This document shows, piece by piece, positions 42,178 through 51,600 of a stretch of 64,000 bases of DNA. This DNA comes from Ancylobacter aquaticus. GTDB lineage: Bacteria; Pseudomonadota; Alphaproteobacteria; Rhizobiales; Xanthobacteraceae. Position 1 is the stretch's first letter. Every line of letters starts with the position of its first letter. Below the pieces are notes generated by a model. It did not search any database, was not told the DNA's origin, and saw only the letters and a list, made by a program, of their open reading frames with translations. The stretch spans positions 1 through 64,000 of the forward strand of contig NZ_SMFY01000003.1 of the NCBI RefSeq assembly GCF_004339465.1, written 5' to 3'. A program made the translations under genes and the position numbers.

Positions 42178-43182
42178 ATGCGTACCCAGGACGGCAAGCC
42201 CATCGTCGCGATCTCCAACGGCGACCCTAGCGGCATCGGCCCGGAGATCGCCCTCAAGGCGATGGTTAGCGAAGAGGTCCGGCAAGCCGCCGCGCCGATC
42301 ATAATCGGCAGCCCCGAAGTGTATGAGCGCGATCTGGCGCTCGCCGGCGCACCGCTGGAGATTCGGCTGCTCTCCAGCCCTTCCGAGGCCACCGGCGCGC
42401 CGGGCACGGTGGAGATCCTGCCCTTCGACAGGCTCGACCTGTCGCTGTGCCCCCGCGGCGAGGTCTCCGCCGAGGCCGGCCGCTACAGCGGCGCCAGCAT
42501 CGCTCACGCCATCAGCCTCGGCATGGCCGGCGAGGCGCACGCCGTCGTCGTCTCGCCCAACAACAAGCGGGCGATGAAGGACGGCGGCCACGAGCACACC
42601 GGCTTCGAGGAGATTTCGCGCCACTACACCGGCGCCAAACGCTCGATCCAGATCCTCATGGGCCGCAAATACAACCTCGCCCGCGTCACCAACCACGTGC
42701 CGCTTCGCCAGGTCGCCGATATCTGCACCCGCGACCGCGTGCTCGCCCAGATTCAGGTGCTGAAGGACAGCCTCGCCATGGTCGGCGTGCCCGATCCGGT
42801 CATCGGCGTGTCCGGCCTCAACCCGCATAATGGCGAGCACGGGCTGATGGGCACGGAGGAGATGACCGACATCGGGCCGGCCTGCGACGACGCCCGCGCC
42901 GAAGGCATCAAGGTCATCGGACCGATCCCGGCCGACACGGTCTTCATCGACATCGACAAGCTCGGTCTCGACATCGTGCTGTCGATGTATCACGACCACG
43001 GCAATTCCGGCATCAAGATCCTGGAGTTCGGCCATCTGGTGAACTTCATCGGCGGCCTGCCGATCCCGGTCTTCACCGTCTCGCACGGCACCGCCTTCGA
43101 CATCGCCGGCAAGGGCATCGCCGGCTCCACCAATATGGAGCTGTCAATCATCGCAGCGGCCAAGAGCATGCGGGCGCTGTGA
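42178..43182 (+). CDS. PdxA-family dehydrogenase, atypical
   Basis: This 334-residue enzyme has the PdxA fold: GDPSGIGPEIALKAM at residue 15, and metal-binding His in THVPL-like NHVPL, GLNPHNGE and MYHDHG. However, the usual substrate loop GHTE is replaced by HEHTGFEE, and the last metal segment reads YHDHGNSG instead of the common YHDQG. PdxA oxidises 4-phosphohydroxythreonine; relatives act on erythronate-phosphate or aromatic dihydrodiols. Here it lies in a catabolic operon, so a B6 role is unlikely. Substrate is unknown. Confidence 0.85.
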   Translation: MRTQDGKPIVAISNGDPSGIGPEIALKAMVSEEVRQAAAPIIIGSPEVYERDLALAGAPLEIRLLSSPSEATGAPGTVEILPFDRLDLSLCPRGEVSAEAGRYSGASIAHAISLGMAGEAHAVVVSPNNKRAMKDGGHEHTGFEEISRHYTGAKRSIQILMGRKYNLARVTNHVPLRQVADICTRDRVLAQIQVLKDSLAMVGVPDPVIGVSGLNPHNGEHGLMGTEEMTDIGPACDDARAEGIKVIGPIPADTVFIDIDKLGLDIVLSMYHDHGNSGIKILEFGHLVNFIGGLPIPVFTVSHGTAFDIAGKGIAGSTNMELSIIAAAKSMRAL

Positions 43183-43186
43183 GCCG

Positions 43187-44143
43187 ATGCTGCGCATAGG
43201 AGAGCAGATCTACGGCGCGGGCGTCGTGCATGTGGCGGCCTACTCCACCACCCCGAACGACCCGCTGGAGACGACCGAGCGGCTACTGCGCGACTCTGGC
43301 CTGCAGGCCGTCGAGGGCGCCTGGGCGCTGGATGCGGACGGTATGGCCGCTCTGCGCGACGGCTTTGCCTGGTCCGGAACGGACGCCGTGTTCGTGGTCG
43401 GCGGCATCATGCGCCGCAAGGGCATCGACCCCAGCGCGGCCGATCTCGAGGCGCGCGCGGAGGCGATGGCGGAGCTAAAGAAGCTCATCGAGACCGCCGC
43501 CGGCCTCGGCTGCCGGATGATACTGCTCTGCTCCGGCCCCGACACGGTGCCGGAGCAGCGCGTCGCCGCCATTGACCGCCTCGCCGTCGTGCTGGAGGAG
43601 CTGTGCGCGCATGCGAAGGCGGTGCGTCCGCACGATCCGCTTTGGCTGACCCTCGAGCATTTCGACCGCGAACTCGACCAGAAGCGCCTGCTCGGGCCCA
43701 CGGTCGAAGCCGCCGCGCTCATCGAGAGGGTACGTCGCACACATTCCAATATCGGCCTCACCCTCGACCTCAGCCATATCGTGCAGCTTGGCGAGGATAT
43801 TGCCGGCGCGGTGGCGGCGGCGCGCGAGGTGACGATCCATGCCCATATCGCCAATTGCGGCCTCGACCGAGCGGCGCTGGCGACCTTCGGCGATTCGCAT
43901 TGCCGCTTCGGCGCGCAGGGCGGGGCGGTCGGCGTCGACGACGCCGTAACCTTCCTCGACGCCCTGGTGCGCAACGGCTACGGCACCCGGCCGCTGCCGA
44001 CGCGTGTCCCACTGATCAGCGTCGAGATGAAGACACCGGAAGGTGAAACGCCGGAACTCGCCATCGCCGGCGGACTGCGCATGTTGCACCGCGCGGCCGC
44101 CATCGCCGATGCCGCGCTTCGACGGCCACGAACGGGGGAATGA
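43187..44143 (+). CDS. Sugar-phosphate isomerase/epimerase-like TIM-barrel protein
   Basis: This 318-residue protein has the AP-endonuclease-2/xylose-isomerase-like TIM-barrel pattern, with LTLEHFDRELDQ and IGLTLDLSHIVQLGEDI, and HAHIANCGLD with metal-binding-type His and Asp residues. It starts 4 bp after the PdxA-like stop, so is co-translated. Such enzymes isomerise or epimerise small polyhydroxy compounds. Substrate is unknown, but should follow the dehydrogenase step. Confidence 0.82.
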   Translation: MLRIGEQIYGAGVVHVAAYSTTPNDPLETTERLLRDSGLQAVEGAWALDADGMAALRDGFAWSGTDAVFVVGGIMRRKGIDPSAADLEARAEAMAELKKLIETAAGLGCRMILLCSGPDTVPEQRVAAIDRLAVVLEELCAHAKAVRPHDPLWLTLEHFDRELDQKRLLGPTVEAAALIERVRRTHSNIGLTLDLSHIVQLGEDIAGAVAAAREVTIHAHIANCGLDRAALATFGDSHCRFGAQGGAVGVDDAVTFLDALVRNGYGTRPLPTRVPLISVEMKTPEGETPELAIAGGLRMLHRAAAIADAALRRPRTGE

Positions 44144-44144
44144 C

Positions 44145-44807
44145 ATGGCGCCGCGAATTGCCCTGATCCACGCGGTGGAAGTCGCCATCGCGCCGATCAC
44201 TCTCGCCTTCGCCCAGTTCTGGCCGGCGGCCCGTTGCACCAACCTGTTCGACGACAGCCTCTCGCCGGACCGCGCCGCCGAGGGCGATCTCACCGCCCGC
44301 ATGAGCCGGCGTATTAACATGCTGGCGGACTATGCCGCGCTGACCGGCGCTGACGGCATTCTCTTCACCTGCTCGGCCTTCGGTCCGGCGATCGAGGAGG
44401 CGGCGCGCCGCCTGCCGATTACGGTGCTGAAGCCGAACGAGGCAATGTTCGATCAGGCGCTCGCCGCCGGCCGACGCATCGGTATGCTGGCAACCTTCGG
44501 CCCTGCGGTGGCCACCATGGAGGCTGAGTTCCGCGAGGCCGCGCAGGCCGCCGGCTCCGACGCCGAGTTGGAGACTGTGCTGGTCGCCGGTGCGATGGAC
44601 GCGCTGAAGGGCGGCGACGCAGAAACCCACAATCGGCTGGTGGCCGAGGCGGCGCCCCAGCTGCGCCACTGCGATGCGGTGCTGCTGGCGCACTTCTCCA
44701 CTTCTCGCGCCAAGGCGGCGGTCGAGGACGCGCTCGGCAGGGAAGTGCTGACCAGCCCGACCTCCGCCGTTACCGCGATGCGCGGCCGTATGGGCGCGAG
44801 GAAATGA
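44145..44807 (+). CDS. Aspartate/glutamate racemase-family protein
   Basis: This 220-residue protein resembles the Asp/Glu/hydantoin racemase fold: ALIHAVEVAIAPI at the start, LFTCSAFGPAIEEAA with one catalytic-type Cys near residue 74, and IGMLATFGPAVATME. The second catalytic Cys expected near residue 180 appears replaced by the AHFSTS segment, so a two-base racemase mechanism is doubtful. It may act as a decarboxylase or isomerase. ATG follows the previous stop by one base. Confidence 0.78.
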   Translation: MAPRIALIHAVEVAIAPITLAFAQFWPAARCTNLFDDSLSPDRAAEGDLTARMSRRINMLADYAALTGADGILFTCSAFGPAIEEAARRLPITVLKPNEAMFDQALAAGRRIGMLATFGPAVATMEAEFREAAQAAGSDAELETVLVAGAMDALKGGDAETHNRLVAEAAPQLRHCDAVLLAHFSTSRAKAAVEDALGREVLTSPTSAVTAMRGRMGARK

Positions 44808-44917
44808 TCATGTTCGGCACCTTCGCCGACAAATTCACTGGTGCAACCGACCTCGCGACATCTTCGCCCGGCCGCCGCCCGGCGTCGCTGGTGACCCGTG
44901 CTCCGCACACTTCGTAG
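44804..44917 (+). other. Possible truncated start of a fifth operon gene
   Basis: An ATG overlaps the racemase stop (ATGA) and opens 37 codons beginning MIMFGTFADKF before a TAG. The coupled start suggests a real downstream gene whose body was lost when the integrase element inserted. The peptide is too short to identify. Confidence 0.2.
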
Positions 44918-44984
44918 CTGCCAGCGTACGTCCGGTCCCGGGAGCGATGCCCGGCATTCTGAACAACGGCAATGGCGGCGCGGC

Positions 44985-45487
44985 TCAGATTTCCATTGTC
45001 TCGGCAAGAGTAAGCGCATCATCTATATCGACACCGAGGTATCGAACGGTGTTTTTGATTTTGGTGTGTCCAAGCAGAATCTGAATAGCTCGGAGATTGC
45101 CGGTAGCCTTGTAGATCAGGGCAGCCTTGGTACGGCGGAGCGAATGCGTTCCGTATTCCTCGGGGCGCAGTCCAATCGCCATAACCCGTTCATTGACCAA
45201 TCCGCGTACTGTCGAGTGCTGAGGTGCCCTTCGTGGTCGACCCGGCTCGGGAACGCGTAGTCGTCGATACAGCCACCACGGCGTTCGAGCCACGCGAGCA
45301 GACTTGCCCTCGTGTCTGCGGTGATCTCGAATTGGACGGGCCGGCCGGTCTTCTGCTGGATCACCATTGATCGGGCCCGTATTGCCGAGCCGGAGACAAG
45401 CGATCCGATCTTCATCTTGACGAGGTCGCAACCGCGAAGCTTGAGAGACAGTTTTATCAGTCGATTCTGGCGGCCACGAGCGACCAA
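44985..45487 (-). pseudogene. Tyrosine recombinase (integrase), frameshifted and 5' truncated
   Basis: The reverse strand encodes the catalytic part of a phage-type integrase in two frames. The upstream frame has KLRGCDLVKMKIG, the AFPSRVDHEGHLSTRQYA segment and the first catalytic Arg. After a one-base shift at about 45202-45207 the frame changes and continues with GTHSLRRTKAALIYKATGNLRAIQILLGHTKI, carrying His, Arg and LGHT, and TVRYLGVD with the nucleophilic Tyr. The N-terminal core-binding domain is missing. The gene is dead. It marks an insertion after the GntR operon. Confidence 0.88.
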
Positions 45488-45606
45488 GATGAGAACTATG
45501 CGTTCGCTATAGCCCTATGACGAGTGATGACCCTTGTCTGCCGCTGGGAGGGGCCGCACGCTCCAATGACGTGTCCGGACCGACGGCTTCGGTTCTGTCG
45601 CCTACC

Positions 45607-48600
45607 TCAGGTCCGAGGACCGCCGACGACCAAGCGATGTGCCGTGCCATCCAGCGGTACGCGAAACGCTCCATCGACGCGCTCTACCGAAGCTCCGTCC
45701 AGCCGCGCCACGACGTCCGCCCGGTCCCGTGCCGGCCCAACCACGATTTCGTATTGCGTTCCGGCAATCGTCACCCGCGCCTCGAACCCCGGCCAGTCCT
45801 CGGGAATACAGGGCGATACGGTGAGATGCGCGCCCTCCTTCCTTATGCCGAGAATGCCCTCGATGCCGGCGCGGTACATCCAGGCGGCCGAGCCGGTGTA
45901 CCAGCTCCAGCCGCCGCGCCCGGCATGGGGCGCGACCGAGTAGACATCCGCGGCCAGCACATAGGGCTCGGCCTTGTAGGTCGCGACCTGACCCGGCGAG
46001 GTGCCGTGGTTGATGGGGTTGAGTAGTGCGAACAGCCCATGCGCCTTTGTGCCGTCGCCGAGCCTCGCGAAGGCGAGGATCGCCCACATGGCGGCATGGC
46101 TGTACTGCCCGCCATTCTCCCGCAGCCCCGGCGGGTAGCCCTTGATATAGCCGGGATCGTGCGGCGTGCTCTTGAAGGGGGGCGTGAACAGCAGCGCGAT
46201 GCCCTCCTCGCGGCGCACCAGATGCTGCTCCAGCGAGGCCATGGCCTGCGCCGCACGGCCCGCCTCGGCCGCGCCTGAGAGCACCGCCCAGGATTGGGCG
46301 ATGGAATCGATCCGGCATTCGTCATTGGCGCTGGAGCCGAGCCAGGAGCCGTCATCATAGGTGGCGCGGCGGTACCATTCGCCGTCCCAGGCCTCGCGCT
46401 CGATCGCCGCGCGCACGGACTCCGCATGGGCGCGCCAGCGCGCGGTGCGCTGGGGATCGCGGGCCTCGGCGAGCGGGGCGAACATCTCGACCGTGCGGAT
46501 GAACAGCCAGCCGAGCCAGACGCTCTCGCCCTTGCCGCCCTCCCCGACCCGGTTCATGCCGTCGTTCCAGTCGCCGGTGCCCATCAGCGGCAGGCCGTTG
46601 GCACCGGTGAGCTCGACGCACTGATCAAGCCCGCGCGCACAATGCTCGAACAGCGAGGCGCTCTCATGCGATTGCATCGGCTGGAAGAAGGCGTCGTGCT
46701 CCCCCGCCCGCAATGGCGGTCCCTCGAGGAACGCCACGTCCTCGTCCAGAACCGGCTCGTCGCCCGCCGCAGCGATATAGGTGGCGGCGGCATAGGCCAG
46801 CCAGACCCGGTCGTCGGAAATGCGGGTACGCACACCCTGGCCGGAATGCGGCAGCCACCAATGCTGCACGTCGCCCTCGACGAACTGCCGGGCGGCGGCG
46901 CGCAGCAGATGACGGCGGGTCTCCTCCGGCTGCGCGAAACTCAGCGCCATGCCGTCCTGCAACTGGTCGCGGAAGCCGTAGGCCCCGCTCGCCTGATAGA
47001 AGGCCGAGCGTCCGCGGATACGGCAGGCGATGGTCTGGTAAAGCAGCCAGCCATTCAGCATGATGTCGGTGGCGCGGTCCGGCGTCTTGACCTGCACCGC
47101 GCCGAGCAACCGGTCCCAATGGTCGGTGACGGTCTTCAGCACGGCGTCGAGATCGGTCGCGCGGTAGCGGGCGATCAGCACGCGCGCCTCGTCCGCTGTG
47201 CGGCATTGGCCGAGCGTCGCGACGATCTCCACGCTTTGGCCGGGTTGCAGCACAATGGTGCTCTGCAACGCAGAGCATGGGTCCAGCCCGGCGCCGGTCT
47301 TGCCGGAGAGCGGCACCTTGCCCATCAGCGCGGCAGGCGCCGAAAGTTCGCCATTTCGGCCGAGAAACTCTGTGCGGTCGGCGGTCCAGGCGGTCTGCAT
47401 CCCGCCGAGATCGGCAAAGGCCACACGCCCATGGCCGATCGCGCTCCACGCGTTTCGAGCGAATAACGCGCCGGTGGTGACATCCATCTCGGTGGCGATA
47501 AACGGGGCCGACGCGCCGCGCACGGTGCCGAGCACCCACTCGACATAGGCCGTCACCGTGAGGCGGCGCACCCGGTCGGAGCTGTTGGTCAGCGTCAGGC
47601 GCGAGATCTTGATCGGGTCGGCCAGCGGCACATACTGCAGCAGGTCGAGCGCAACGCCGTTGGCCTCGTGCGAAAAGCTGGAATAGCCGAAGCCGTGGCG
47701 GGCGATGTAGCTGCCGCCGTCGCGAATGGGCAGCGCCGTGGGGCTCCAGACATCGCCGGTCGCCTCGTCCCTGACATAGATTGCCTCGCCAATCGGGTCG
47801 GCGACCGGGTCATTCGACCACTGGGTCAGCTGGTTTTCCCGGCTGTTCTCCGCCCATGTATAGCCGCTGCCGTCCGCCGAGACCTGGAAGCCGAAGCCGC
47901 TGCCGGCGATCACGTTGATCCACGGCGCCGGCGTCGTCTGCTCTCCGCTGAGCTGGACGACATATTCGCGGCCGTTCTTGTCGAAACCGCCAAGCCCGTT
48001 GAAGAACTCCAGCGACAGCTCGGCCGGAGGAACGAACGGCGCCACGGCCCGATGGCGGCGCTTGGCCAACGCGCGCGGCAGGAAGGCCGGGATATAGCTG
48101 AGCTGGTTCGCGATGGAGCCCCGACGCGCCGAGAGCACGACGCGAGCGACCGATTGCAGCAGCCCGCGCCCTTCCAGGCTCATCAGATCGGTGCGCAGCA
48201 CATGAACCGTGCCCTGCCCCTGCTCGTCGCCGAAGCGGGGGCGCGACTGGCTTGAGCGCACGGCCGTCTCGATGGCGATCTGCAGGTCCTGCACATAGGA
48301 CGAGGCATGCTCGTTGAGGATGACCAGATCGACCGCCAGCCGCTTCATGCCCCAATATTCATGGGCGCGCAGAAGCTGGCGCACCTGCGCCATGTCTTCG
48401 AGATCGTCGATCCGCAGCAGCACGATCGGCAGATCGCCGGAAATCGAATACTGCCAGAGCGCCGATTGCGGCCCGGCGCCGCGCATGATGACGTCGGAGG
48501 GCACGCGGAAACGGGAATCGGCGTAGAGGATCGGCGCGGCAAGCCGCTGGAAGTCGGCGGCCTCCTCGGCCTTCACATCGAGATGGCGGAGCTGCACCTG

Positions 48601-51600
48601 CGCTTGCGTCCACGCCAGCGTCTTCGTCCGCTCGAAAGCGTTGCGGTCATGATGCTTGTCGACGAGGTTGAGCAGTTCCTCGCGCGACGACGCGACCAGC
48701 GTCCAGAAGGCGACGCGCACGGTGCGACCGGAGGGCACCGTCACGCGGTGGCGCAGCGCAAAGACCGGATCGAGCACGGTGCCGACGGTATTGGACAGCG
48801 GCGCCCCCTCGCGGATGACGGCCGCCTCGGCCGGTTCGCGGTTGCGGCCGAGGAAGCGGGCTCGATCGGTCTCGTATTGCGGGGGATCAAGCATCTCGCC
48901 CTCGATGACGGCGAAATGTGCGGCCCAGACCTCTGCCTGGTGCGGCGAGCGCAGCCGGCGGGTGGCGATCAGCGCGCCGAATTCCGGGCGGTGCTCGGTT
49001 TCGACGAACATCTTGGCAAAGGCCGGATGCGCGTTGTCGGTCGCGGGTGTGGCCAGCACCAGCTCGGCATAGGAAGTGAGTTCGATCTCGCGTGCCCGCC
49101 GCCCGCTATTTGTCAGCGAGACGCGCCGCACCTCGCCATCATCCTCGCCGGACACCAGCAGATCCATGGTGGTGATGAGCGACGGGCTGCGGTGGATGAA
49201 CTCGGCGCGGTCCTCGGAGAACACCACGTCGTCATGCTCGGCAGCAACGCCGAAGGGCTGGGCGCCGGCCGACCAGAGATCCCCGCTCTGGCTGTCGCGC
49301 AGGAAGATGTGCGAGCCCTGCACGTCGCGCGTCGCATCCTCGCGCCAGCGGGTCACGGCGATGTCGCGCCAGCGGCTGAAGCCGGTGCCGGCAGTGGTCA
49401 CCATGACGACATAGCGACCATTGGAGAGCAGATGCGTCACCGGGGCGCCGCCCGATGGCGGCTTGAGCGAGCGCACGTTCGGCGCCTCGCCGGGCTGCCC
49501 CCTGGTGGAGGCCTTCACCTCTTCGGCGCGGGGATAGGCGACGATCACGTTTCGCGGCATGCGCTCCTGCAACAGCAATTCGCTGGCCTGGATGATCGGC
49601 TCGCGATGGAAGCGCGCGCGCATCTTCCCGCCGCCCAGCACATTGGCGATGGCGACGATCGTCATGCCCTGGTGATGGGCCATGAAGTTACGCACGATGG
49701 CGACACTGGCATCGTCGGGCAGTCGGGCCGGGGTGAAGTCCAGCGCCTCGTAGAAGCCGTAGCGCCCGCCTGCCCCCATAGCGGCGAGCCGGGCGAAATT
49801 CTCCCGCGCCCCCGAGGGGTCGATCATCGTCGCCAGCCCCGTGGCATAGGGTGCGATCACCAGATTGTCCGACAGGCCGCGCTTCAGCCCCAGGCCTGGC
49901 ACCCCGAAATTCGAGTATTGGTAGGTGAATTCGAGATCGCGCGCGTTATAGGCGGATTCCGAGATGCCCCAGGGCACGCCGAGCCCGCGCGCATAGCTCT
50001 GCTGGCGCGCCACCACCAGTCGGTTGGTCTGTTCCAGCAGGCTGCCGGTCGGCGCCCGCATCACCAGCGAGGGCATCAGATACTCGAACATCGAGCCGGA
50101 CCAGGACACCAGTGCGGACCCGCTGCCGAGCGGCGTCGCCGTGCGCCCGAGCCGGAACCAGTGCCGTGTAGGCGCGTCGCCCTTGGCAATGGCGAACAGG
50201 CTGGCGAGCCGGGCTTCCGAAGCCAGCAGATCGTAGCAGCTCGGGTCGAGGCAATTGTCGGGAACGCTGTAGCCGATGGAAAGCAGCTTCCGCTCGGGAT
50301 CGAGCAGGAAGGCGAAATCCATCGCCAGCGCCATGTCGCGCGCGGTCTGGGCGATGGTGCGCAGGCGGTTGCGCAGCGTGCGGGGCGCATCGGCGAGGTA
50401 GAGCCGATCGCGCTCATGCTCAGTCACTGCAAGGCGCAGGCGTTCGGTCCAGAATACCAGATCCGGCATGCCGCTCTCATCCGCCGTCGGCGCCAGGTCG
50501 GCGGCGAGGCGCGACGCCTTCTCGGTCAGACGTATCAGGGCCGGCGTCGAGGCCTCCAGCCCCTGTCCGCCGCGCAGCAGCGCGGCTATCTCGACGAACA
50601 GGCCGTCCAGCTGGCCGGCGCGCTCGTCGGTGGCCACCACCTGCGTCGTGCCCAGCGCCTCGCGTGCCAGCGCGATGGCATCCGCCATGCCGGCCTCGGC
50701 CTCAGCCGTGAGCGGTGCGGCGATCCACTCCTCGCAGGCGACGGCGACGACGAGAAGATGGCCGGCGAGATTGCCACTGTCGACCGAGGAGACATAGGCC
50801 GGCTCCAGCACCCGCAGGTCGCGCGTACCGTACCAGTTGAAGAAGTGCCCCTTGAAACGTGCCAGGCGCTGCATGGTCGACAGCGTCGCCTCCAGCCGTT
50901 CGACCGTCTCCATCGTCCCGGACCAGCCGAAATCGCGCGCCGCCACCGATGACATGAGGTAGAGCCCAATATTGGTCGGCGACGTGCGGTGAGCGATCAC
51001 CGGCTTGGGGTCCTCCTGGAAATTGTCCGGCGGCAGCCTGTTCTCGGCCGGCGTGACGAACGTCTCGAAGAAGCGCCAGGTGCGGCGGGCGATCAGCCGA
51101 AGAGCGTCGGCATCATTGACAGAGACCGCCAGCGTCTTGGCGATGGGCGGCGAACGGCTCGCCCAGAAGGCCAGCGCGGGCGCGGCCAGCCACAGCAGGG
51201 CGAAGGGCAGGATGACGGGCCACGATTCCGGCGCCCAGGCGAAGGCACCAAGCGTCATCGCCAGCCCCAGCACGGTGCCGCCCTGCATCCCCCGGTAAAA
51301 GCCGATGAGATCGAGCCGGGGCTGCGCGCTGGACACCGCTGCCGTGGTCCATTCCAGCAGATGCTTATGGCTGACGAACAGCCGGAACAGCGTGCGGACC
51401 ACCGCATCGGCGAGCCGCCAGCTCTGATCGGGGAGAAAGGCGAAGGTGAACACGGTCTGCAGCACCGCGATGCGCAGATCGTCCGCCAGCGCCGTCACAT
51501 GGCTGAGCAGCCGGATTCCGACCCCGCGCGGCACGATGGAGAACAGCGCCGGCAGAAAAGCGGGGATCGCGATCGCCACCAGCAGCGCCAGCACGGCATG

